Assembly (NCBI GenBank): GCA_900555785.1
Contig: USMO01000097.1
Location: 1-6,514 of the forward strand
DNA length: 6,514 nt
DNA from: an uncultured Eubacteriales bacterium
GTDB lineage: Bacteria; Bacillota; Clostridia; Oscillospirales; CAG-272
Direction: 5' to 3'
Under the pieces are notes generated by a model that saw nothing but the letters and a program-made list of their open reading frames with translations, was not told the origin of the DNA and did not search any database. This document shows positions 1-5,737 of the stretch, in pieces (positions within the stretch are counted from its first letter, which is position 1; each line of letters begins with the position of its first letter). The position numbers were made by a program, and so were the translations under genes.

Positions 1-190
1 AATCCCCCTCGCGCAGGCGGTAATTTTTGTCGCGCTGCTGCCCGCCAACGGTCACGCAGCCGTCCGCGATGAGCCTTGCTGCGGCAGACCGTGTGACATC
101 AGCGAGAGCAGAGACAGCCGTGTCCAGCCGTTCCCCGCTCTCCCCGCTGCCAACCGTCCGGGTCAGCACGCCGTCAGGATTCCCCGTCAT
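1..190 (-). CDS. RluA/RluD-family pseudouridine synthase, N-terminal part (runs off left edge)
   Basis: This is the first 63 codons of a probable 23S rRNA (or other RNA) pseudouridine synthase, which isomerises specific uridines in the cytoplasm. The visible part is an S4-type RNA-binding domain. After a short leader come GERLDTAVSAL (residues 19-29), DVTRSAAARLIADGCVTV (31-48) and NYRLREGD (56-63), the usual S4 pattern ahead of the RluA/C/D catalytic domain. The catalytic domain with its Asp lies outside the window. The ATG at 190-188 is preceded by GGAG four nt upstream, and the start overlaps the end of lspA by 17 nt, which implies translational coupling. The order ileS-lspA-pseudouridine synthase is common in Firmicutes (ylyB in Bacillus subtilis). 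Which RluA/C/D subgroup it belongs to, and its target uridine, cannot be decided from this fragment. Confidence 0.9.
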   Translation of the reverse strand, partial: MTGNPDGVLTRTVGSGESGERLDTAVSALADVTRSAAARLIADGCVTVGGQQRDKNYRLREGD

Positions 191-692
191 GATGCTCCGG
201 GTCCCCGCCGGCTTTTTTTGTTTTTCCGTTCCGGTATTCCAGCACCATTGCGCGCACGAACCAGATTGCCAGCATGACCGCGCCGACCGACACGAACGAA
301 TCTGCCACGTTGAACACTGCAAAGTGAATCAGCGTAAAATCGACAAAATCCACCACGTAGCCCAGCGCAATCCGGTCGATCATGTTGCCGATGCCGCCGC
401 CGACGATCATCGCCAGCGCGACTTTGACCCACTTGCCTTCCCGGCAGAAGCGGAACAGATAAATCGACACCCCAACAATCGCAACGCTGGAAAAGATCAT
501 GAACACCCAGCGGTGATTGCTGAGCATCCCAAACGCCGCGCCGCGATTCTCGACATAGGTCAGGTGCAGAACATTCTGCCAGAGCGGATAGGACCCGATC
601 GGCTTGAGGTACTGCACAGCCAACAGCTTGGTCAGCTGGTCCAGCCCGACCGAGCCGAGGATGATGCCGATCAGAACAAGAATCATGGTCAT
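174..692 (-). CDS. lspA: Lipoprotein signal peptidase (signal peptidase II), LspA
   Basis: This is a membrane aspartyl protease of 172 aa, the normal family length, that cleaves the signal peptide from diacylglyceryl-modified prolipoproteins. Four hydrophobic segments lie near residues 3-20, 62-80, 90-105 and 127-147. The family signatures are all present: ENRGAAFG (48-55), GNMIDR (102-107) with N103 and D106, and FNVAD (127-131) with N128, A130 and D131. D106 and D131 correspond to the catalytic aspartate pair established in the family. The start at 692 is chosen because AAGGAG (699-704) sits 6 nt upstream and the protein then begins directly with the first membrane helix. A longer reading to 950 would run into the ileS C-terminus and translate the palindromic repeat. 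The stop lies inside the pseudouridine synthase start. No separate promoter is evident, so it is probably read from the ileS transcript. Confidence 0.96.
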   Translation of the reverse strand: MTMILVLIGIILGSVGLDQLTKLLAVQYLKPIGSYPLWQNVLHLTYVENRGAAFGMLSNHRWVFMIFSSVAIVGVSIYLFRFCREGKWVKVALAMIVGGGIGNMIDRIALGYVVDFVDFTLIHFAVFNVADSFVSVGAVMLAIWFVRAMVLEYRNGKTKKAGGDPEHHDGES

Positions 693-698
693 GTTTTT

Positions 699-704
699 CT
701 CCTT
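699..704 (-). promoter_or_regulatory. Ribosome binding site of lspA
   Basis: AAGGAG reads on the minus strand 6 nt before the ATG at 692-690. It fixes the lspA start and excludes the upstream in-frame extension. An ATG two codons further in (686-684) is less well spaced. Confidence 0.85.
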
Positions 705-711
705 TCGTAAA

Positions 712-787
712 GCCTCGGGGCTTTGCCCCGAACCCCACGCAGGAAACTTCTTGAAAGAAGTTTCCTGCGAACCTTCAAGAACTTTCA
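712..787. repeat. Palindrome-rich intergenic element between ileS and lspA
   Basis: This element fills most of the 127-nt gap between the ileS stop and the lspA start. It contains a perfect 15-bp inverted repeat (738-752 with 755-769, 2-nt centre) and a second 7-bp GC-rich hairpin (715-721 with 725-731, loop TTT). A third arm at 774-786 matches 12 of 13 positions needed to pair with 743-755, so it competes with the first hairpin. None of the stems is followed by a U-tract on either strand, so it is not a standard intrinsic terminator. From memory, similar sequences (GGGGTTCGGGGC followed by GAAGCCCCG-like text, next to a CAAGAAACTT palindrome) are scattered between genes in Oscillospiraceae genomes. 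One window cannot show that it is repeated. A role in mRNA stability or processing between ileS and lspA is possible. Confidence 0.6.
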
Positions 788-819
788 CCAAGGGGAATTC
801 GGAGAGGATTGCCGGAGCG

Positions 820-3621
820 TTACAGCCCCAGAATGTTGCGGCAACGCTCGCAGAGGAATCCGCCGTCCTCGGTATGGAGACCATTCTCCGAGAAAGACCA
901 GCAGCGGTCGCACTTGCAGCCGTCAGCAGGAGAGACCAGAACGCCGACACCGCTTGTCCCTTCGGTGTGCGCAGCCGCAGGAGCCGCTTCGTTCTTCACT
1001 TCCACGCCGGAGACAATAAAGACCGTCTTCAGCTCGTCGCCGAACTCGGAGAGCAGATTCAGCATCGCCGCATCGGAGGTGTAAAGCGTAATCTTCGCAT
1101 CCAGCGACTTGCCAACCATCTTTTCGTTGCGCGCCAGCTCCAGAGCCTTCATCACATCGTCGCGCATCTCAAACAGATGGTCCCACTTTTCGCGCACAGC
1201 CGGATAAACCAGCGCGTCATCGTAGACCGGCATCGGATTGAGGAAGACGCTTTCAGTGCGGTCATCGGATTTGTGCGGAATCGCCTGCCACATCTCCTCA
1301 GCCGTGAACGCCAGAATCGGCGCCAGCAGCCGAATCAAACCGGACAGCACAAAATACATCGCCGTCTGCGCAGAGCGACGGAGTTTGCCGTCCTTCCGCT
1401 CGGTGTAAACGCGGTCCTTCGTGATGTCAATATAGAGCTTGGACAGATCGGTCGTGCAGAAATTGTTGACGGCGTGGTAAATCGCATGGAACTCGTAATC
1501 GTTGTAGGATTCCAGCACCTCTTTGGTCAGCTCGTTCATCCGAGAGATCATCCAGCAGTCAATCTCCTGCAGTTCGTCAAAGGCAACCGCATCGGTGTCC
1601 GGGTTGAAATCGGACAGGTCGGCAATCAGAATCCGAACGGTGTTGCGGATCTTGCGGTAAGCATCCGACAGCTGCTTGAAGATCGGGTCGGATACCCGCA
1701 CGTCCACGCGATAGTCGGAGGACGCCACCCACAGACGCACCAGATCAGCACCGTATTTCGGAATCACATCGGACGGAGAAACGCTGTTGCCCAGCGACTT
1801 GTGCATCGCCTTGCCTTCACCGTCCACAACCCAGCCGTGCGTCAGCACCGTCTTGTAGGGTGCAATCGGCTCCTTGCCGGCTCCGACAGCCGTCAGAAGC
1901 GAGGACTGGAACCAACCGCGGTACTGGTCGGCACCTTCGAGATACAGGTCGGCAGGCCACTTGAGGTCGGGGTTGTCATGCAGAACCGCAAAGTGCGACG
2001 AGCCGGAGTCAAACCAACCGTCCAGTGTGTCGGTCTCCTTTGTAAAGGTCTTACCGCCGCAGTGCGGGCAGGCAAAACCGGCGGGAAGCAGCTCGGCAGC
2101 CTCCTTTTCGTACCAGACATTCGAGCCGTCCTTTGCAAACGCCTCCGAAACCGCCGCAATCGTCTCATCGGTCACAACCGGCTTGCCGCAATCGGCGCAG
2201 TAGAAGACCGGAATCGGCAGACCCCAGTGGCGCTGACGCGAAATGCACCAGTCGGCGCGGTCGCGCACCATCTGCTGAATCCGCTCGCCGCCCCACTCGG
2301 GGAGCCACTGCACGTTCTCGCAAGCCTGAATCGCCGCATCCTTGAACGCGTCCACCGAGCAGAACCACTGCGGCGTGGAGCGGAAGATGATCGGGTTCTT
2401 GCATCTCCAGCAGTGCGGGTATTCGTGGCTGAACTTCTCATACGCGAACAGCGCGCCGCTCTCCTGCATGTCGGCAAAAATCGCGTCGTTCGACTTTTCG
2501 TAGTACATACCCGCAAACTTGCCCGCATCGGCTGTCTGGTAGCCGCGGTCATCAACCGGAACCAGATCCGGCAGGTTGTAGCGGCGACAGGTCACATGGT
2601 CGTCGGCACCGAAGCCGCCCGCCGTGTGGACGCAGCCGGTACCGCTGTCCATCGTCACATAGTCGGCAGTTACCACCAGCGACTCGCGGTCGAGGAACGG
2701 ATGCTGCGCGGTCATGTATTCGAGGTCCTGCCCTTTGAAGGTCGCCAGCTTTTCATAGGAGCCGACCTTGCCCGCCTGCATCGTCTTCTCGCAAAGCGCA
2801 TCGGCAACCAGATAGCATTCGCCGTTTTCGGCTTTGACCAGCACATAATCGTCCACCGGGCTCAGCGCAATCGCCTGGTTGCCGGGCAGCGTCCAGGTCG
2901 TGGTTGTCCAGATGATAAAGTAGGTCCGGGAGAGGTCGCACAGCCCCGCCAGCTTCTGCTTGTCGTCCTTGACCCGGAATTTGACATAAACCGAGGTGCA
3001 TTCGTCGGTCCGGTATTCAATCTCCGCTTCTGCCAGCGCGGTCTCGTCATGCGGGCACCAGTAGACCGGCTTCATGCCCTTGTAGATATACCCGCGCTTG
3101 TACATCTCGCCGAAGACCTTGACTTCCCTGCCCTCAAACGAGCGGTTCATGGTCAGATACGGATGCTCCCAATCGGCGCTGACGCCCAGGCGCTTGAACT
3201 GCTCGCGCTGGCGGTCAACGAAATCCTGCGCAAACTTGTGGCAGGCTTCGCGGAACTCCGGAATCGACATTTTCTTGCGGTCCAGCTTGTTCTGCTTGAT
3301 AATTGCCGACTCAATGGGCATACCGTGGTTGTCCCAGCCCGGGATATACGGCACGCGGTGACCGGTCATCAGCTTGGATTTGTTGATGAAATCCTTCAGA
3401 ATCTTGTTCATCGCCGTGCCCATGTGGATGTTGCCGTTCGAGAACGGAGGTCCGTCATGCAGCATGAAAAGCGGCTTGCCCTTGCCGTTTTCCTGCATGA
3501 GGTTGTAGAGGTCAATCGACTCCCAGTATTTCAGCATTTCCGGCTCCCGCTGCGGCAGACCCGCGCGCATGGGGAAATCGGTTACGGGGAGGTTGAGCGT
3601 GCTTGTGTAATCCTTTGCCAT
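820..3621 (-). CDS. ileS: Isoleucyl-tRNA synthetase, bacterial type 1 (IleRS)
   Basis: This cytoplasmic class I synthetase of 933 aa charges tRNA-Ile and edits mischarged valine. The catalytic fold carries HDGPPFSNGNIHMGTA (55-70) as the HIGH-motif region, PGWDNHGMPIE (94-104), WCISRQRHWGLPIP (458-471), DGWFDSGSSH (534-543) and the KMSKS-equivalent KAMHKSLGN (604-612). The editing (CP1) domain shows TTTTWTLPGN (239-248) and GTGCVHTAGGFGADDH (327-342), with D341 at the position of the conserved editing aspartate. Cys pairs at 475/478 and 518/521 look like a zinc ribbon within the catalytic half. The C-terminal zinc finger is C904/C907 with C924/C927. The start ATG (3621-3619) has AAGGA two to three nt upstream and a second AGGAG nine nt upstream. 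A T-box leader controls the gene. Oddities are Thr69 where the second His of HIGH is expected, and AMHKS instead of KMSKS. Both may be lineage features. Confidence 0.98.
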   Translation of the reverse strand: MAKDYTSTLNLPVTDFPMRAGLPQREPEMLKYWESIDLYNLMQENGKGKPLFMLHDGPPFSNGNIHMGTAMNKILKDFINKSKLMTGHRVPYIPGWDNHGMPIESAIIKQNKLDRKKMSIPEFREACHKFAQDFVDRQREQFKRLGVSADWEHPYLTMNRSFEGREVKVFGEMYKRGYIYKGMKPVYWCPHDETALAEAEIEYRTDECTSVYVKFRVKDDKQKLAGLCDLSRTYFIIWTTTTWTLPGNQAIALSPVDDYVLVKAENGECYLVADALCEKTMQAGKVGSYEKLATFKGQDLEYMTAQHPFLDRESLVVTADYVTMDSGTGCVHTAGGFGADDHVTCRRYNLPDLVPVDDRGYQTADAGKFAGMYYEKSNDAIFADMQESGALFAYEKFSHEYPHCWRCKNPIIFRSTPQWFCSVDAFKDAAIQACENVQWLPEWGGERIQQMVRDRADWCISRQRHWGLPIPVFYCADCGKPVVTDETIAAVSEAFAKDGSNVWYEKEAAELLPAGFACPHCGGKTFTKETDTLDGWFDSGSSHFAVLHDNPDLKWPADLYLEGADQYRGWFQSSLLTAVGAGKEPIAPYKTVLTHGWVVDGEGKAMHKSLGNSVSPSDVIPKYGADLVRLWVASSDYRVDVRVSDPIFKQLSDAYRKIRNTVRILIADLSDFNPDTDAVAFDELQEIDCWMISRMNELTKEVLESYNDYEFHAIYHAVNNFCTTDLSKLYIDITKDRVYTERKDGKLRRSAQTAMYFVLSGLIRLLAPILAFTAEEMWQAIPHKSDDRTESVFLNPMPVYDDALVYPAVREKWDHLFEMRDDVMKALELARNEKMVGKSLDAKITLYTSDAAMLNLLSEFGDELKTVFIVSGVEVKNEAAPAAAHTEGTSGVGVLVSPADGCKCDRCWSFSENGLHTEDGGFLCERCRNILGL

Positions 3622-3650
3622 TTTCCTTCACTCCTGACAGAATAAAATAC

Positions 3651-3688
3651 AAACAAAAACCGTCTCACGGCATCATGCCATGAGACGG
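3651..3688 (-). terminator. Intrinsic terminator of the ileS T-box leader
   Basis: On the minus strand, CCGTCTCATGGCA pairs with TGCCGTGAGACGG around a TGA loop, giving a 13-bp stem with one T-G wobble. It is followed at once by TTTTTGTTT. The 5' arm (CCGTCTCA, 3681-3688) is the same segment that pairs with the T-box in the antiterminator. The two structures therefore exclude each other, as expected for tRNA-controlled attenuation upstream of ileS. Confidence 0.93.
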
Positions 3689-3913
3689 AAACTTCCGCGG
3701 TACCACTCATGTTCGTCCCGGGGGGACGCACTCACGGGTCGTGTTCAACCCAGCGCCTTAACGCGGCAAAACGGACAGCCTTACTGCCGCCGCGCGGGCG
3801 GGTTCACGCTGCCGGCTCGGAAGGGATACCTGAAAAGCTCCTGCCATGCGCTCGCACCGACCGCGCACTCTCTGCCGCATTCTGCTCTCCGGTTTCTTCG
3901 TCAAAACCGTTCC
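3651..3913 (-). promoter_or_regulatory. T-box riboswitch (tRNA-Ile-sensing leader of ileS)
   Basis: This leader RNA binds tRNA-Ile through its anticodon and tests whether the 3' end is free. Uncharged tRNA stabilises the antiterminator and lets ileS be transcribed. Seen in order on the minus strand are a GA-rich AGAGAG segment (3868-3873), the stem I signature GGTGCGAG (3851-3858), and a probable specifier ATC (3827-3825). The specifier is followed by CCTTCCGAGC, the usual closing side of the specifier loop. Next come a GC-rich middle region, a small hairpin CGTCCC/GGGACG (3714-3728, stem III-like), and the T-box TGAGTGGTACCGCGG (3709-3695), whose TGG-ACC bulge pairs with the tRNA acceptor end. 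The antiterminator pairs TGAG and GCGG of the T-box with CTCA and CCGT at 3681-3688. ATC as specifier agrees with the ileS gene downstream. The 5' end is estimated from the promoter. Confidence 0.95.
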
Positions 3914-3919
3914 TATGGT

Positions 3920-3948
3920 ATTGTATCACATTTTTTCGGGTTTGTCAA
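3920..3948 (-). promoter_or_regulatory. Sigma-70/sigma-A promoter of the T-box-ileS unit
   Basis: On the minus strand there is a perfect -35 TTGACA (3948-3943), a 17-nt spacer, and -10 TACAAT (3925-3920), one base from TATAAT. Transcription should begin near 3913, just ahead of T-box stem I. The -35 lies only 25 nt beyond the lipoprotein stop codon, so this promoter separates the ileS unit from the upstream genes. Confidence 0.9.
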
Positions 3949-3950
3949 GA

Positions 3951-3977
3951 CAAAAACCGAGATTTTTCCGCTCTCAG
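3951..3977 (-). terminator. Possible weak intrinsic terminator after the lipoprotein gene
   Basis: CTGAGA (3977-3972, overlapping the stop codon) can pair with TCTCGG (3962-3957) through five Watson-Crick pairs and one wobble, with a 9-nt loop. It is followed by TTTTTG. The position is right for ending the ligA-nucleotidyltransferase-lipoprotein transcript before the ileS promoter, but the stem is short and the loop A-rich, so efficiency is doubtful. Confidence 0.4.
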
Positions 3978-4816
3978 TTGATTTTCGCCACCTCCGGCAG
4001 GTCGTATGCCTTGCCGTTCAGTTTCGTGCCGCTGAAATCGCAGTTGCGGAAGACCACCGCACCATCCATGCTGGTTCCGACCGCGCCGACCAGAATCTCT
4101 TCCACGCCGCTGCCCGCAGCAAGCCCCATCCGGATTGTGCAGTTCTCGATTGTTGCACCGTAGCGCACCCCGGCTGCCAACAGCCCCATCGCCTCGCCGC
4201 TGCGCACCCGGACGCTGCCGGACGCGATGCAAAGGTTCTTAATTACGGCGCCGCGTCCGATTTCGGAAAAGAAACCGTTCATCCGGCGGTTTTCGGGTGC
4301 AAAGTTGTAGATGACATGCCCGTTGCCGTCAAAAACCCCGGCAAACAGCGTAGCGTCATCCCACACGGTGCCACCGCCGCCGATGCCAATCCATGGCTGC
4401 CCCTGCAGATCGATGTCGCACTCCAGACGGAAGTGTACTCCGGCGTAGCGCGTGAGTTCCTGCCCGATCGTGCCGGGCGTTCCGGCATACCGCACATTTG
4501 CGGCAAAGCGCGCCAGATCCTCCGCATCCGTCAGGAGAAACGGCTCCTCCTCGGTCCCCAGCCCGTGCGAAAAGGTGAACACCTGCTCATCACTGGCAAC
4601 CGTCTGGATGATACCGTCCCACTTGGATGCCTTCTCAATGCGCAGCGGGTGATACACCGGCAGCTGCGTGTGGTCGGAGCCGGCATCCGATGCGCCGGTC
4701 CCGGTCCCCGTTTCCGTCAGGGCGTCGCGATCGATTTTATTGGGTTCCCTCTTCCCGCAGGCGCTCCCGCACAGAACCGCGCAGGCAAGCAGGAGCGCTG
4801 TCAGCAGCCTTTTCAT
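3974..4816 (-). CDS. Predicted secreted lipoprotein with GLUG-like beta-helix segment, function unknown
   Basis: This is a 280-aa protein I cannot name. The N-terminus MKRLLTALLLACAVLCGSAC is a signal peptide with C20 as the likely lipidated cysteine. The -3 to -1 residues GSA are acceptable, although Cys16 at -4 is unusual. Residues 21-50 are a polar Thr/Gly/Asp linker typical of surface lipoproteins. Residues 85-260 resemble secreted proteins with GLUG-like or right-handed beta-helix repeats. Visible pieces are GTEEEPFLLTDAEDLARFA (87-105), CDIDLQGQPWIGIGG (133-147), FAGVFDGNGHVIYNF (158-172), GFFSEIGRGAVIKNL (181-195) and ATIENCTI (221-228). No catalytic motif is evident, so binding or a structural role is as likely as enzymatic activity. 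AAGGAG (4826-4831) lies nine nt before the ATG. The gene follows the nucleotidyltransferase by 18 nt, suggesting one transcript. It is a plausible LspA substrate. Confidence 0.82.
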   Translation of the reverse strand: MKRLLTALLLACAVLCGSACGKREPNKIDRDALTETGTGTGASDAGSDHTQLPVYHPLRIEKASKWDGIIQTVASDEQVFTFSHGLGTEEEPFLLTDAEDLARFAANVRYAGTPGTIGQELTRYAGVHFRLECDIDLQGQPWIGIGGGGTVWDDATLFAGVFDGNGHVIYNFAPENRRMNGFFSEIGRGAVIKNLCIASGSVRVRSGEAMGLLAAGVRYGATIENCTIRMGLAAGSGVEEILVGAVGTSMDGAVVFRNCDFSGTKLNGKAYDLPEVAKIN

Positions 4817-4834
4817 CCGTCCGTTCTCCTTCCG

Positions 4835-5722
4835 TCAGAATAGGGTCTTCGGATAGAAGCCGTTCGCGGTCAGCTGCGCCAGCTCCGCTTCCACGTCTGC
4901 CATGTCCTCGCGGTAGGTCAGACCGAACCAGCGATCCGGCGATTCCTCTGCCGCCACGCGCAGCCCGCCAGCCGCCAGGAAGTCGTTGACCATCACCGGC
5001 AGCAGACATTCCGCTTTCAGTTCGTTTTCGGGAAGCGCGCGCAGGAAACCCTCAAAATAGGACCGGATTCTGCCGACTGCCGACGGATGGAAGCCCCAGA
5101 TATTCATCGACACCCGTGCATCCGGCGACAGCGCGCCGTTATCGGAGGTGATGCTGCGGTCGGGCGCGTAGTGAATGTTCTTGGTCTCGTCAACCGACAC
5201 CAGGTATCCGTCACGCAGGCTGCAGACCCCGCGCGTCACGCCGCCGTTTTCGCTCATGGTGTTGCCCAGAATATACGGCACCATCACCGCCTCGCGGTCG
5301 TCCCGCAGCGTGCCCAGCATCCGGTGCAGAATCGCATAAGCGTCCCGCCCGTAGTAGTCGTCCGCATTGATCGTTGCAAACGGCGCATCCAGATACGGCG
5401 CGGCGCAAAGCAGCGCGTGTACGGTCCCCAGCGGCTTGGTGCGATCTGCCGGTATCCGGTAAAACGCGGGCACCGATGTGAAATCCTGCACCGCATAATC
5501 CACCCGGATCCGGCTCTCCAGCCGCTTGCCGAATTTTTCGCGCACGATGTCGATCATCTCCTCTTTCAGAATCATAACCACGCGGTCAAAGCCTGCCTGC
5601 ATGGCGTCATAGACCGAATATTCCATCAGGCATTCTTCCTGCGGTCCGACGCAGCAAATCTGTTTGTTTCCTCCGAAGCGGCTACCGATTCCAGCCGCCA
5701 AAACGACCAATGTTGTATGCAT
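4835..5722 (-). CDS. Sugar-phosphate-type nucleotidyltransferase (NTP_transferase family)
   Basis: This 295-aa cytoplasmic enzyme probably transfers an NMP from an NTP to a phosphorylated sugar or alcohol. The N-terminal signature LAAGIGSRFGGNKQI (8-22) is the nucleotide-binding loop of the family, with R15 and K20. RTKPLGTVHALLCA (94-107) is the usual base/sugar-contact stretch. NADDYYG (119-125) carries the metal-binding Asp pair, D121 and D122. Later conserved pieces are GGVTRGV (160-166), MNIWGF (206-211) and WFGLTYREDM (265-274). There is no C-terminal acyltransferase or hexapeptide-repeat domain, so it is unlike GlmU or GlgC. The ATG (5722-5720) has AAAGGA about ten nt upstream, overlapping the ligA stop. 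Spacing is 15 nt to ligA and 18 nt to the lipoprotein gene. Cell-envelope or capsule precursor synthesis is an inference. The substrate cannot be told from sequence. Confidence 0.88.
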   Translation of the reverse strand: MHTTLVVLAAGIGSRFGGNKQICCVGPQEECLMEYSVYDAMQAGFDRVVMILKEEMIDIVREKFGKRLESRIRVDYAVQDFTSVPAFYRIPADRTKPLGTVHALLCAAPYLDAPFATINADDYYGRDAYAILHRMLGTLRDDREAVMVPYILGNTMSENGGVTRGVCSLRDGYLVSVDETKNIHYAPDRSITSDNGALSPDARVSMNIWGFHPSAVGRIRSYFEGFLRALPENELKAECLLPVMVNDFLAAGGLRVAAEESPDRWFGLTYREDMADVEAELAQLTANGFYPKTLF

Positions 5723-5737
5723 GTTGATTGATTCCTT

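Noticed and set aside
738..769. 15-bp hairpin as an intrinsic terminator of ileS
   Set aside because: No run of T follows on the minus or the plus strand, so it lacks the key part of an intrinsic terminator.
174..950. N-terminally extended lspA of 258 residues
   Set aside because: The extra 86 residues translate the palindromic element and the 3' end of ileS in another frame. The start at 692 has a well-placed AAGGAG and gives a normal-length LspA.
820..3621. Acquired mupirocin-resistance-type (type 2) IleRS
   Set aside because: The C-terminal four-cysteine zinc finger, the WCISRQRHWG region, T-box control and the lspA neighbourhood indicate the resident bacterial type 1 enzyme.
604..3645. 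Plus-strand open frame of 1013 codons as a real gene
   Set aside because: It is the exact codon complement of ileS, has no recognisable domain, is rich in His, Arg and Val as expected from antisense translation, and lacks a convincing ribosome binding site. ileS itself has every family motif.
3680..4843. Plus-strand open frame of 387 codons over the T-box and lipoprotein gene
   Set aside because: It is codon-opposite to the lipoprotein gene, crosses a clear minus-strand T-box and promoter, and shows no recognisable domain.
5087..5731. Plus-strand open frame of 214 codons
   Set aside because: It is codon-opposite to the nucleotidyltransferase, whose family motifs are unmistakable.
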